A DNA stretch of 64,000 bases from Streptomyces venezuelae (GTDB lineage Bacteria; Actinomycetota; Actinomycetes; Streptomycetales; Streptomycetaceae): NCBI RefSeq assembly GCF_008642355.1, contig NZ_CP029193.1:7092001-7156000 (forward strand), read 5' to 3'. A model generated the notes under the pieces. The model worked only from the letters and a program-made list of their open reading frames with translations. It had not been told where the DNA came from and did no database searches. This document shows positions 45,946-54,356 of this stretch, piece after piece. Each line of letters opens with the position of its first letter. Within the stretch, counting starts at the first letter, position 1. The translations under genes were made by a program, and so were the position numbers.

Positions 45946-46920
45946 GTGACAACGCATTCGAACACACCTGCAGGCTGGTACCCGGACCCGCACGGCGCGC
46001 CCCAGCTGCTGCGCTGGTGGGACGGCTCCCAGTGGACGGACCACACCAATCCGGCCCCACAGGGCGGCCAGCAGCAGGCTCCGGCCCAGCAGGCCCAGCA
46101 GGCCCAGCAGGCCCAGCCCGCGTCGGCGCCGCAGGACCAGCCCGCCCAGCCCGCGCAGGCGCCGCAGGGCCAGTTCGGGCAGCCGCAGACCGCCGCGCTG
46201 CAGGGCCAGTTCGGCGGCCAGTCCCAGGCGGCGCCCCAGGCCCCGCCCATGGCCGACCCGGCCAAGGTGCAGCGCCAGGTGCAGAAGCAGGCCGGTGTCG
46301 CGCCGTCCGCGCAGGGCGGCGGCACGCTGTTCACCGAGCCGGTCCTGGTCGTGAACCAGAAGGCGAAGCTCATCGAGCTGACGAACGAGTACAGCGTGAT
46401 GGACCAGTCGGGCAACACGCTCGGTTCGGTCGTCCAGGTCGGCCAGAGCGCGCTGAAGAAGGTCGCGCGATTCGTCGCCAGCATCGACCAGTTCATGACG
46501 CACAAGCTGGAGATCCGCGACGCGTACGGCCAGCCGCAGATGATGCTGACCCGCCCCCGCAAGTTCATGAAGTCGCGGGTCATCGTCGAGCGCGCGGACG
46601 GTCAGCCGGTCGGCGAGATCGTCCAGCAGAACATGATCGGCAAGATCAACTTCGCCATGATGGTGAACGGCCAGCAGGTCGGCGCGATCAAGGCGGAGAA
46701 CTGGCGTGCCTGGAACTTCTCGATCGTCGACCACGCGGACAACGAGGTCGCCCGGATCACGAAGACGTGGGAGGGCCTCGCCAAGACGATGTTCACCACC
46801 GCGGACAACTACGTCCTGCAGATCCACTACCAGCTGCCCGAGCCGCTCCTGAGCCTCGTCGTGGCGACGGCGCTCACCGTCGACACGGCGCTCAAGCAGG
46901 ACGCCCGCGGATTCGGGTGA
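45946..46920 (+). CDS. DUF2510/LURP-one-like scramblase-related protein
   Basis: A 324-aa protein. An N-terminal DUF2510 motif (PAGWYPDPHGAPQLLRWWDGSQWTDH without a break, about 8-33) is followed by a glutamine/alanine/proline-rich linker encoded by 9-base CAGCAGGCC-type repeats (about 38-110). From about 128 a phospholipid scramblase/LURP-one-like beta-barrel begins (TLFTEPVLVVNQKAKLIELTNEY, FMTHKLEIRDAYG, KFMKSRVIVE). Scramblase-related proteins bind lipid; the bacterial role is unknown. The GTG at 45946 follows a -10 box at 45933. A strong terminator follows. Confidence 0.85.
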   Translation: MTTHSNTPAGWYPDPHGAPQLLRWWDGSQWTDHTNPAPQGGQQQAPAQQAQQAQQAQPASAPQDQPAQPAQAPQGQFGQPQTAALQGQFGGQSQAAPQAPPMADPAKVQRQVQKQAGVAPSAQGGGTLFTEPVLVVNQKAKLIELTNEYSVMDQSGNTLGSVVQVGQSALKKVARFVASIDQFMTHKLEIRDAYGQPQMMLTRPRKFMKSRVIVERADGQPVGEIVQQNMIGKINFAMMVNGQQVGAIKAENWRAWNFSIVDHADNEVARITKTWEGLAKTMFTTADNYVLQIHYQLPEPLLSLVVATALTVDTALKQDARGFG

Positions 46921-46943
46921 CCGGACCCGCCGGGCGTGACAGC

Positions 46944-46983
46944 GGCGCCGGTCGCCCCCTTCCGCAAGGGGGCGACCGGCGCC
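46944..46983. terminator. bidirectional rho-independent-type terminator
   Basis: A perfect 18-bp stem (GGCGCCGGTCGCCCCCTT and its complement) with a four-base CCGC loop, between the convergent DUF2510 and EamA genes. Confidence 0.85.
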
Positions 46984-46999
46984 GCTTCGTCTTGCTGCC

Positions 47000-47953
47000 T
47001 CAGGCGTTCTGCAGGCCGGATGCGGCAGATCGCGCGGTTCCCCGCGCCCCTTCAGGTGCCACGGGCTGACCGGGGATGGCCACCGCAAGACTGGGGCCCG
47101 GCCCGAGCTCGCCCAGCGCGACCGCCGGATCGCGCGGCGACCGCGTGAGCACGACCACTCCGTACGCCGCCACCGCCGCGCCCGCCACGGCGAGCAGGAT
47201 GCCGCCGATGCCGCCCTGGAGGCGCTCGCCGAGCAGCGCCACGCCGATGACGGAGGCCGCCACGGGGTTGGCGAGCGTCACCACGGCGAGTGGGGCGCCC
47301 AGGCCGCCGCGGTAGGCGGTCTGCGAGAGCAGCAGGCCGCCCGCGGCGAACGCCGCGACCAGCACCGCCACGATCACCACCTGCGGGCTCAGGAGTGGTC
47401 CCGACCGGTCCGTGACGGCGACCGTCACGGTCTGCGTGAGCGCCGACGCGACGCCCGAGGCGAAGCCGGACGCGGTCGCGTGCCGCAGGCCGGGCCGCGT
47501 GCCGGGCCGGGAGAGGACCCCGATGACCGCCATCGTCGCCGCGGCCACGACCAGGGCCTCCGGCACCGTCAGCGTGTCGTCCGGCGCCGGTCCGGAGGCC
47601 GTCAGGAGGAGCGCGCCGAGGCCGATGAGCGTGAGCCCCGTGCCGCGCCACTCCAGGCGCGTGACCCGGCGTCCCGCGAGGCGCGCGCCGAGCGGCACCG
47701 CGGCGACCAGGGTGAGGGCACCCAGCGGCTGGACCAGGGTGAGCGGACCGTACTTGAGCGCCGCCACGTGCAGCAGCGCCGCGGACGCGTTGAGTCCGAC
47801 GGAGGACCACCAGACGCCGCTGCCGAGCATCCGCAGGACCCCGCTCTCGCCGTCGTGGACGCGCGAGGCCAACCGCTCCTGGGCCACCGCCGCCGCGGCG
47901 TACGCGGCCGCGGAGACCAGCGAGAGGGCGACGGCGAGCAGTGTGGCGCTCAT
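47000..47953 (-). CDS. EamA/DMT-type membrane transporter
   Basis: A 317-aa integral membrane protein with about ten hydrophobic segments and the two-fold EamA repeat pattern (LTLVQPLGALTLVAAVPLGARLAG in the first half, PLAVVTLANPVAASVIGVALLGERL in the second). DMT-family exporters carry small metabolites or cations; NIPA-like magnesium transporters are also related. The ATG at 47953 overlaps the PAP2 stop by four bases. The last 17 residues are encoded by a copy of a repetitive GC-rich element (47028-47053), so the natural C-terminus may have been replaced. Confidence 0.83.
   Translation of the reverse strand: MSATLLAVALSLVSAAAYAAAAVAQERLASRVHDGESGVLRMLGSGVWWSSVGLNASAALLHVAALKYGPLTLVQPLGALTLVAAVPLGARLAGRRVTRLEWRGTGLTLIGLGALLLTASGPAPDDTLTVPEALVVAAATMAVIGVLSRPGTRPGLRHATASGFASGVASALTQTVTVAVTDRSGPLLSPQVVIVAVLVAAFAAGGLLLSQTAYRGGLGAPLAVVTLANPVAASVIGVALLGERLQGGIGGILLAVAGAAVAAYGVVVLTRSPRDPAVALGELGPGPSLAVAIPGQPVAPEGARGTARSAASGLQNA
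47028..47053. repeat. GC-rich repeat element inside the EamA 3' end
   Basis: On the minus strand the core GGGGCGCGGGGAACCGCGCG followed by ATC matches the copy at 29637-29661. It supplies codons for the residues EGARGTAR near the EamA C-terminus and can form a GCGCGG/CCGCGC stem. Confidence 0.55.
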
Positions 47954-48747
47954 CGGCCGGCCCCCGAGGAGACCAGCCCGTGCGACGGCGCGGGCACCGA
48001 GCGCCGCACGACCAGCGAGCGGCCGGGGCGCGGCAGCCGGATCACCGCGAGAGCGATGCCGAGGAGCGCGGTCGCCGCGAGCGCGTCGAGCCAGTAGTGG
48101 TTGGCGGTGCCCACCACGACGAGCAGGGTGAGGAGCGGGTGCAGCAGCCACAGCCACCGCCACCGCGACGACGTGGCGACGATCATGCCGACGGCGAGCA
48201 TCAGCGCCCACCCGAAGTGCAGGGACGGCATGGCGGCGAACTGGTTCGCCATCGTGTCGGTCGCGGGCTTCGCGGCGTACACCGAGGGCCCGTACACCTG
48301 CGCCGTGTCCACGAGGTGCGCGGCGTCCAGCATGCGCGGGGGAGCGAGCGGGAAGCCGAGGTGCAGGACGAGCGCGGCCGCGGTGAGCGCGGCGAGCACG
48401 CGGCGCGTCCACACGTAATGCCGCGGCCTGCGCAGGTACAGCCAGACCAGGAACAGCAGCGTCGCGGGGAAGTGCACGGTCGCGTAGTACGTGTTCGCGA
48501 CGTGGATCAGCGTGTCGCTGCTGAGCAGGGCGTCCTGTACGGCGCCCTCGCCGGGCAGGCGCAGCGTGCGCTCGGCGTCCCACACGCGGTGCGCGTTGTG
48601 GAACGCCTCGGTGGTGTGCCCGTTGGCGAGCTGCCTGCCGAACTTGTAGACGAGGAAGAGTCCTACGACGAGGAGGAGCTCGCGGACGAGGGGCGGTCGG
48701 ACCTGTATGTCCGGCTCCCGTTCGGCAGGCTCGGTTCGGGATTCCAT
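47950..48747 (-). CDS. PAP2-type phosphatase (AUR1/inositol-phosphorylceramide synthase-like)
   Basis: A 265-aa membrane protein with six hydrophobic segments. The phosphatase motifs run PPRML, then MPSLHFGWALM (C2, with histidine) and GTANHYWLDALA (C3, with the catalytic histidine). The FPLAPPRMLDA form is typical of the AUR1-like PAP2 subgroup that transfers or cleaves phospho-head groups. The ATG at 48747 is preceded by GGGG; ATGA overlap with the EamA gene downstream implies one transcript. A large palindrome upstream suggests control by the divergent TetR protein. Confidence 0.87.
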   Translation of the reverse strand: MESRTEPAEREPDIQVRPPLVRELLLVVGLFLVYKFGRQLANGHTTEAFHNAHRVWDAERTLRLPGEGAVQDALLSSDTLIHVANTYYATVHFPATLLFLVWLYLRRPRHYVWTRRVLAALTAAALVLHLGFPLAPPRMLDAAHLVDTAQVYGPSVYAAKPATDTMANQFAAMPSLHFGWALMLAVGMIVATSSRWRWLWLLHPLLTLLVVVGTANHYWLDALAATALLGIALAVIRLPRPGRSLVVRRSVPAPSHGLVSSGAGR

Positions 48748-48810
48748 CCCCCGGCCCCTTTGCGTGACGACTGGGTGGTGCGGTGCTTGAGCGAGGGATC
48801 GCCCCACTCA

Positions 48811-48862
48811 TCGATACGCCAGTGTACCGATACGGAGGCGTACCGGTACACTGGCGTATCGA
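48811..48862. promoter_or_regulatory. 19-bp perfect inverted repeat, TetR operator
   Basis: Arms TCGATACGCCAGTGTACCG (48811-48829) and its exact complement (48844-48862) flank 14 bases. It lies between the divergent PAP2-EamA operon and the TetR gene, 64 and 46 bases from their starts, where it would cover both promoters. Confidence 0.85.
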
Positions 48863-48908
48863 AAGGTGCCGGACGCGCGGACCGGCCGCCGTACCCAGGA
48901 GAAGAGCC

Positions 48909-49493
48909 ATGACGTCGACGTCGAACCGCTCGAAGATCACGCCCGAGCGTGAGCAGGAGTTCTACGACGCCGTCCTCGACCAGCTCCGCCGGTGCGGGTA
49001 CGAGGCGCTGACCATGGAAGGCGTCGCCGCCCGCACGAAGTGCAGCAAGTCCACGCTCTACCGGCAGTGGAAGACCAAGCCCCAGTTCGTGGCCGCAGCG
49101 CTGCGCGCCAACCGCTGTGTGCGGTTCGCGGGCATCGACACCGGCAGCCTCGCCGGGGACCTGCGGGAGGCGGCACGCGCGGCCGGAGAGCAGTCGGGCC
49201 GTGACACGATGCTGGTCCAGGCCCTCAGCCACGCGGTCCTCCAGGACGAGGACCTGCAGCGGGTCCTGCGCGAGACGCTGGTGGAGCCGGAGCTGCAGGC
49301 CATGGCCGCGATCATCCGGCGCGGGGTCGAGCGCGGCGAGATCGCCGAGGGGCACCCGGCGGTGGAGTTCCTCTCGGTGCAACTGTTCGGCGTGCTGCGC
49401 GCCCGCCCCATTCTGGAGGGGGCGTACGCCGACGAGGAGTACGTGACCCGCTTCGTCGAGGCCTGCGTGCTCCCCGCACTGGGCCTCACCTGA
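48909..49493 (+). CDS. TetR-family repressor, divergent from PAP2-EamA
   Basis: A 194-aa TetR protein. The DNA-binding domain (about 12-60) contains LTMEGVAARTKCSKSTLYRQWKTK and a TetR C-terminal ligand domain follows (about 85-190). AGGAGAAG precedes the ATG at 48909. Its start is 46 bases from a 19-bp inverted repeat that it most likely binds, repressing itself and the PAP2-EamA operon. The inducing ligand may be a substrate of that transporter. Two hairpins follow the stop codon. Confidence 0.87.
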   Translation: MTSTSNRSKITPEREQEFYDAVLDQLRRCGYEALTMEGVAARTKCSKSTLYRQWKTKPQFVAAALRANRCVRFAGIDTGSLAGDLREAARAAGEQSGRDTMLVQALSHAVLQDEDLQRVLRETLVEPELQAMAAIIRRGVERGEIAEGHPAVEFLSVQLFGVLRARPILEGAYADEEYVTRFVEACVLPALGLT

Positions 49494-49497
49494 TCGT

Positions 49498-49532
49498 GGG
49501 CCCGGGTCCGTTGGATGACGGGACCCGGGCCC
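49498..49532. terminator. terminator hairpin after the TetR gene
   Basis: Perfect 12-bp stem GGGCCCGGGTCC / GGACCCGGGCCC with an 11-base loop, starting five bases after the stop. Confidence 0.75.
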
Positions 49533-49573
49533 GCCCGCGCCGCACCGTGGGGACGGGGGCGGCGCGCACCCCC

Positions 49574-49620
49574 GGGCCGGGCGGTGTTCCTCCTGAGCGG
49601 CGAGGAACCCCGCCCGGCCC
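49574..49620. terminator. terminator hairpin after the DUF2510 membrane gene
   Basis: GGGCCGGGCG pairs with CGCCCGGCCC and an inner GTTCCTC/GAGGAAC extends the stem. It lies 30 bases beyond the stop of the leftward DUF2510 gene. Confidence 0.7.
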
Positions 49621-49649
49621 TGCTGTGTCTGAGGCCGCTGCGGCCCGCG

Positions 49650-50639
49650 CTACACGTCCTGGCCGTTGCCGCCGCCGCTCGCGCCCACCGGCCCCGCCTT
49701 GATGCCCTTCGCGATCTCGTCCATGGCGGACTGCGACGGTGCCTTGTCGTTGACGTCGATGCCCATGCGGACGACGACGATCTTCGACTTGTCGGCGGGG
49801 GAGGGGAAGGCGAGCGACTCGACGTAGCCGTCGTCGCTCTTTTCCGTGACGGCCTTCCAGCGGACGTGGTAGCCCTTCTGCCCCGCCACGGTGATGGGCT
49901 CGGAGGCCAGCACCTTGTGCGAGGTGATCTTGCCGTAGGTCTTGCCGCCGTAGCCCTGCGCGGCGTTCTTCTCGATGTCCGCCTTGGCCGCCGCCTCCGG
50001 CGTCTTCGCGTCGATCTTCAGCTGCTCGGCCGACTGCGAGAAGGCGCTGCCGCGGGTGCACTGCTCGCTGGTGTTGCCGGGGCAGGGGATGGGGTCCGTC
50101 TGCACCCCGGCGCCGTACTGGGTGCTGCCGCCCTTCCAGCCGTCCGGCACCGGGATCTTGATGCCGTTCACCATGTCACTGGCGAAGCCGGGGTCCTGCT
50201 GCGGACCCTGCTCAGGGCCCTGCGGGTCGGGTGCCGGGGAACGCGGGGCCTCCGAGGAGTCGGGGTCCTGCGGGGCGCCGGCCGACGGCTCCTTCACCGC
50301 GGAGCCGCCGCCGTCGCTCTTGTCGTCGGAGGTGAGGGCGTACACGCCCCCGCCTATCCCGGCGAGGACGACGAGCACGACGCCCGCGGCTATCGCCACG
50401 CGCAGTGTGCGACGCGGGGCGGGGGCGGGGGCCTGGCCGGGATACGCCGGGGCCTGGCCCGGGTACGCCGGGGCTTGTCCGGGGTACGCCGGGAAGGCCG
50501 GTTGCGTCGGATCGGCCGCGGTGCCGGCGGCGCGCACCTGGTCCGTCCACACGGTCCCGTCCCACCAGCGCTCGGTGGGAGGACCGTCGGCGGTCCGGCC
50601 GGGGTCGGGGTACCAGCCCGGGGGAGTCATCTGGGTCAT
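49650..50639 (-). CDS. DUF2510 membrane-anchored protein of unknown function
   Basis: A 329-aa protein. An N-terminal DUF2510 motif (PPGWYPDPG...RWWDGTVWTDQV, about 5-35) is followed by a Pro/Ala-rich stretch with three AYPGQAP repeats. One transmembrane helix (about 82-105, VAIAAGVVLVVLAGIGGGVYAL) leads to an acidic low-complexity linker and an outer domain (about 165-320) with two cysteines (PCPGN, EQCTRG). The outer part probably faces the cell exterior. No enzymatic motif is seen. The ATG at 50639 (or 50630) is upstream of the DUF2510 motif. Confidence 0.78.
   Translation of the reverse strand: MTQMTPPGWYPDPGRTADGPPTERWWDGTVWTDQVRAAGTAADPTQPAFPAYPGQAPAYPGQAPAYPGQAPAPAPRRTLRVAIAAGVVLVVLAGIGGGVYALTSDDKSDGGGSAVKEPSAGAPQDPDSSEAPRSPAPDPQGPEQGPQQDPGFASDMVNGIKIPVPDGWKGGSTQYGAGVQTDPIPCPGNTSEQCTRGSAFSQSAEQLKIDAKTPEAAAKADIEKNAAQGYGGKTYGKITSHKVLASEPITVAGQKGYHVRWKAVTEKSDDGYVESLAFPSPADKSKIVVVRMGIDVNDKAPSQSAMDEIAKGIKAGPVGASGGGNGQDV
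50431..50493 (-). repeat. three 21-bp tandem repeats in the DUF2510 gene
   Basis: Units 50431-50451, 50452-50472 and 50473-50493 differ by a few bases and encode three AYPGQAP copies in frame. Confidence 0.75.
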
Positions 50640-50715
50640 GCCGGTCAGCGTATGAGCCCCGCGTGAAAGGCGGATGAGAGGGGCGGCCACAATTCGGCCG
50701 CTCTGCCCGTCCTCC

Positions 50716-51900
50716 CTACCGGCCCGCGGCCTCATGCCCGTTGACGACGAGCCGCACCGGTCCCCGGGCCCCCTCCGTCGCCCTCGGCCACTGCGTCCCG
50801 CGCCGTCCCGGGGTGATCGAACCCAGCACGCTCGCGTGCCGGGCGCCGGTGCTCGCCGGGACGGTGCCCGGCAGGCCGTGCAGCGTCAGGAAACCGAGTA
50901 CGGCGAAGGCGTACGCCTCCTTCGCCGCGGAAGGCAGACCGAGCTCGCCGGACGTGCGCAGCGGCAGCCCCTCGCCCAACTCCGCCCGCAGGAACCTCAT
51001 CAGCACCGGGTTCGCGGTCCCGCCCCCGGAGGCGATGACCTCCGATGCCCCCACCGAACGGATGGCGTCGGCGACCGTGCGGGCGGTGAGGCGGGTGAGG
51101 GTGGCGACGACGTCCTCGGTGGACAGCGCCTCGTACCCCTTCAACGCCGTACGCAGATAGGGCAGGTGGAAGAGCTCCTTGCCCGTCGTCTTCGGCGCGG
51201 GCAGGGCGTAGTAGGGCTCGTCCAGGAGCCGGGTGAGGAGGCCCTCGTCGACCGTGCCCTGCGCGGCGAGTTCGCCGTCCAGGTCGTACGAGAGGCGGCC
51301 GCCCGTCGCCTCGTGCACGGCCGCGTCCACCAGGGCGTTGGCGGGGCCCGTGTCGAAGGCGGTGCCGTCGGCGGCGGTGATGTTGGCGATGCCGCCGAGG
51401 TTCAGCGCGGCGGGGCTGCCCGGCCTGCCGCGCAGCCACATGCGGTCCACGAGGCTCACCAGGGGCGCGCCCTGACCGCCCGCCGCGATGTCGCGCGGAC
51501 GGAAGTCGGAGACCACCGGCAGGCCGGTCGCCTCGGCGATCCACGCGGGCTGGCCGATCTGCAGCGTGCCGTGCACCCGGCCGCCCTCCACCCAGTGGAA
51601 GACGGTCTGCCCGTGCGAGGCGACCAGCTCGGCCCGCCCGTCGCACAGTTCGCGGTCCGCCTCCACCGCGGCGGCGGCGAACGCGCGCCCGATGTCCGTG
51701 TCCAGGCGGCAGACCTCGGCGAGGGTGGTCGCGGCGGGCGGCAGCGCGGCGCCGAGCGCGGCCCGCAGCCCTTCGTCGTAGCCCCGGGTGATCAGCCCGA
51801 GGGGGGTGAGGACCAGGCGGTCGCCGTCGAGCGTCAGATCGGCGGCTGCCGCGTCGATCGCGTCGTACGAGGTCCCTGACATGAGCCCGATCACGCGCAC
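50716..51900 (-). CDS. anmK: anhydro-N-acetylmuramic acid kinase
   Basis: A 394-aa AnmK-type kinase, which converts 1,6-anhydro-MurNAc from cell-wall turnover to MurNAc-6-phosphate using ATP. VIGLMSGTSYDAID (about 3-16), SHGQTVFHW, IGQPAWIAEATGLPVVSDFRPRDIAAGGQGAPLV split over its usual positions, NLGGIANIT, FDTGPANALVD and ASGGGTANPVLM are the family motifs. The GTG at 51900 follows AAGGAGG at a good distance. Single gene. Confidence 0.93.
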   Translation of the reverse strand: MRVIGLMSGTSYDAIDAAAADLTLDGDRLVLTPLGLITRGYDEGLRAALGAALPPAATTLAEVCRLDTDIGRAFAAAAVEADRELCDGRAELVASHGQTVFHWVEGGRVHGTLQIGQPAWIAEATGLPVVSDFRPRDIAAGGQGAPLVSLVDRMWLRGRPGSPAALNLGGIANITAADGTAFDTGPANALVDAAVHEATGGRLSYDLDGELAAQGTVDEGLLTRLLDEPYYALPAPKTTGKELFHLPYLRTALKGYEALSTEDVVATLTRLTARTVADAIRSVGASEVIASGGGTANPVLMRFLRAELGEGLPLRTSGELGLPSAAKEAYAFAVLGFLTLHGLPGTVPASTGARHASVLGSITPGRRGTQWPRATEGARGPVRLVVNGHEAAGR

Positions 51901-52091
51901 GTGGGGCCTCCTTCTCGGTCGGCTCCCCAATGCGCTTGATCATCGCATCCCGCGGCCCGCGCCCGGCCCGAGTTCCCGGAAACGAGGCCCGGCGGGAGGG
52001 GTGCGCGGCGCCACGTTCCCGGCGCACGCGGAGCACCCGCCCCTTCCGCACCTCCGGATCCCCTCCGGGCGCCCCCCCCCGCACGGCCGCG

Positions 52092-53078
52092 TCACTCGCG
52101 CGCCGCGAGCACCCGTCCCCTCCACACCCCCGGGTCCCCCCACGCGCCCCGCAGCGCCCGTGCCTTCGTGAGCCACAGGGACAGGTCGAACTCCGCCGTG
52201 TAGCCGATCGCGCCGTGCAGTTGGAGGGCGGCGCGGGCCGCCCCGTACGCGGACTCCGCCGCCGTCACCTTGGCCGCGGCGATGTCGCCCGGTGCCATCG
52301 TCGTCGCGGCGCCGAACACCAGGGGACGCGCGAACTCCAGGCGCACCAGGACGTCCGCGAGCCGGTGCTTGACCGCTTGGAACGCGCCGATCGCGGAACC
52401 GAACTGGGTGCGCTGCTTCGCGTACGCGACCGTCCTGTCGAGCAGGGCCAGACCGACGCCCAGTGACTGCGCGGCCGTGGCGAGCGCCGCCCAGGCCGTC
52501 GCGTGCCGCGCCGCCGACGTGACGGCGGGTCCCGAGGCGAGCAGTTCGCCGCCCGGCGACGGCGCGGCGAGGCGGCGCGCGGGGTCCAGGGAGCGGCGCA
52601 CGCGCGCGTGCCCGGGGGCGAGCCGCAACTCGCCGTCGGCCGCGGTCAGGATCAGGTCGGCCGCGTCCGCGTCCAGGGCGAGCGGGCCGCCCTGCGGCAG
52701 TGTCAGTGTCGCGGTCGCCGCGCCCGAGGCCAGGGAGGGCAGGAAGCGCTCGGCGGGTTCCCGTTCGCCCTCCTCGGCGAGGTGGGCGAGGAGCGCGGCC
52801 GCCGCCACCGTCTCGACGACGGGACCCGGCACGGCGTGCCGCCCCACCTCCACGAACGCGACGGCCGTCTCCACGGAGAGCGGCCCCACCCCCTCGTACT
52901 CCCCGGGAACGGGCAGCGCGAAGACGCCCGCGTCCGCGAGCCGCCGCCACACGGCCCACCCCGGAGCGTGCTCGCCGACGCTCCACGCGCGCGTGGCGGC
53001 CACCGTGTCTGCCGCCGTCAGCATCGCGTCCAGGGAACGTGCGAACTCCCGCTGCTCGTCGTCGAGGAGGAACCTCAT
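52092..53078 (-). CDS. fadE32: acyl-CoA dehydrogenase, FadE32-like small subunit
   Basis: A 328-aa acyl-CoA dehydrogenase-like protein. The C-terminal flavin-domain motifs YAKQRTQFGSAIGAFQAVKHRLAD and QLHGAIGYTAEFDLSLW are present, but the N-terminal part is shorter than in full enzymes (about 380 aa). This fits the small partner of the alpha2-beta2 dehydrogenases of steroid catabolism, where two unequal genes are adjacent. Its ATG shares a base with the stop of the fadE31-like gene (TGATG). By resemblance to mycobacterial FadE32 it probably acts with FadE31 on HIP-derived acyl-CoA. Assignment by pair and context. Confidence 0.78.
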   Translation of the reverse strand: MRFLLDDEQREFARSLDAMLTAADTVAATRAWSVGEHAPGWAVWRRLADAGVFALPVPGEYEGVGPLSVETAVAFVEVGRHAVPGPVVETVAAAALLAHLAEEGEREPAERFLPSLASGAATATLTLPQGGPLALDADAADLILTAADGELRLAPGHARVRRSLDPARRLAAPSPGGELLASGPAVTSAARHATAWAALATAAQSLGVGLALLDRTVAYAKQRTQFGSAIGAFQAVKHRLADVLVRLEFARPLVFGAATTMAPGDIAAAKVTAAESAYGAARAALQLHGAIGYTAEFDLSLWLTKARALRGAWGDPGVWRGRVLAARE

Positions 53079-54259
53079 CAGCGACGTCCCTTCGGCAGGC
53101 CGAGCAGCCGCTCGGCGATGATGTCCCGCTGGATCTCGTTCGTGCCGGCGTAGATGGGTCCGGCGAGCGAGAACACGTACCCCTCCGCCCAGTCGGGGCC
53201 CTGCGCGGGCGAGCCGTCGAGCAACTCGCCGTCCGGGCCGAGCAGATCGAGCGCCGTCTCGTGCAGCGCGATGTCGTACTCCGACCAGAAGACCTTGTTG
53301 AGGCTGGACTCGGCGCCGATCGTCTCGCCCGCCGCGAACCGCGAGGCGTTCGCCCAGGTGAACAACGCGTAGGCGCGCGCGCCTATGACCGCGTCGGCGA
53401 CCCGGTCGCGCAGCGCCGTGTCGCCGGGGCCGGCCGGATCGGGGCACGTGCGCCACTGCCGGGCGAGCCGGTCGGCGGCGGCGAGGAAGCGGCCGGGGGA
53501 GCGCAGCGTCAGACCCCGTTCGTCGCCCGTCGTCGACATGGCGATCCGCCACCCCTGGCCCGGCTCGCCGATCACGTCCTCGTCCGGCACGAAGACGTCG
53601 TCCAGGAAGAGTTCGGCGAACGCGGGCTTGCCGTCCAGGCGGCCGACGGGCCGCACCGTCACCCCGTCCGCGTCGAGCGGGAACATCAGGTAGGTCAGGC
53701 CCCGGTGCGGCTTGCCGGGGTGCGTCTCGGGCGGCTCGCTGCGGAACAGGCCGAACGCGCGGTCGGCGAACGCCGCCCGTGACGACCACGTCTTCTGACC
53801 GCTGATCAGCCAGCCCCCGTCCGTGCGCCGCGCGGTGGAGCGCAGGGACGCCAGGTCGGAGCCCGATTCCGGCTCCGACCAGGCCTGCGCCCAGATCACC
53901 TCACCCGTCGCCATGGCGGGCAGCACCCGCGCGCGCTGCTCCTCGGTGCCGAAGTCGAAGAGGGTGGGCGCGAGGAGGCTGATGCCGTTCTGGGAGACCC
54001 GGCCGGGCGCACCCGCCGCGTAGTACTCCTCCTCGAACAGCAGCCACTTGACGATGTCGACGCCCTGCCCGCCGTACTCCTCCGGCCACGACACCACCGA
54101 CCAGCGGTCGGCCGCGAGCGTGCGCTCCCACTCCCGGTGGGCCGCGAAACCCTCCCCGGTCTCCAGCGAGGGCAGCGGCGCGGCCGGCACGTGCGCGGCG
54201 AGCCACGCGCGCGCCCGCTGCCTGAACTCCCTCTCCTCGGCGGTGAAGTCCAGGTCCAT
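53078..54259 (-). CDS. fadE31: acyl-CoA dehydrogenase, FadE31-like
   Basis: A 393-aa FAD-dependent acyl-CoA dehydrogenase with SEPESGSDLASLRS, ISGQKTWSSRAAFADR and IYAGTNEIQRDIIAERLLG as expected. EEEYYAAGAPGRVSQNG resembles FadE31 of the mycobacterial KstR2 regulon, which together with FadE32 oxidises a steroid C/D-ring CoA intermediate. The ATG at 54259 follows GGGCGGCC; the KstR2-like operator lies 32-49 bases upstream, so it is the first gene of a leftward two-gene operon. Another branched or cyclic acyl-CoA substrate is possible. Confidence 0.82.
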   Translation of the reverse strand: MDLDFTAEEREFRQRARAWLAAHVPAAPLPSLETGEGFAAHREWERTLAADRWSVVSWPEEYGGQGVDIVKWLLFEEEYYAAGAPGRVSQNGISLLAPTLFDFGTEEQRARVLPAMATGEVIWAQAWSEPESGSDLASLRSTARRTDGGWLISGQKTWSSRAAFADRAFGLFRSEPPETHPGKPHRGLTYLMFPLDADGVTVRPVGRLDGKPAFAELFLDDVFVPDEDVIGEPGQGWRIAMSTTGDERGLTLRSPGRFLAAADRLARQWRTCPDPAGPGDTALRDRVADAVIGARAYALFTWANASRFAAGETIGAESSLNKVFWSEYDIALHETALDLLGPDGELLDGSPAQGPDWAEGYVFSLAGPIYAGTNEIQRDIIAERLLGLPKGRR

Positions 54260-54290
54260 CGGTGGCCGCCCTTCGACTCCTCGGTCTTCC

Positions 54291-54308
54291 CTAACAAGTG
54301 TTTGGTAG
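54291..54308. promoter_or_regulatory. KstR2-like operator between fadE31 and the SDR gene
   Basis: CTAACAAGTGTTTGGTAG contains AACAAGTGTTTGGT (54293-54306), which matches nine of ten fixed positions of the mycobacterial KstR2 motif AnCAAGnnCTTGnT. The same sequence, with two changes, recurs inverted at 63392-63413. Confidence 0.78.
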
Positions 54309-54356
54309 ATTACCTTGAAGGGTGCCGAGGAGTCGAGAGCCGGAATCGGGGAGCCC

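Noticed and set aside
43170-46583. Very long minus-strand reading frame antisense to valS
   Set aside because: No recognisable domain and skewed composition; it opposes a certain valS and a certain DUF2510 gene, and long antisense frames are common at this GC content.
52092-54259. Acyl-CoA dehydrogenase pair as ordinary fatty-acid beta-oxidation genes
   Set aside because: The unequal adjacent pair, the KstR2-like box and the ipd/echA20/kstR2/fadA6 neighbours fit steroid-ring degradation better.
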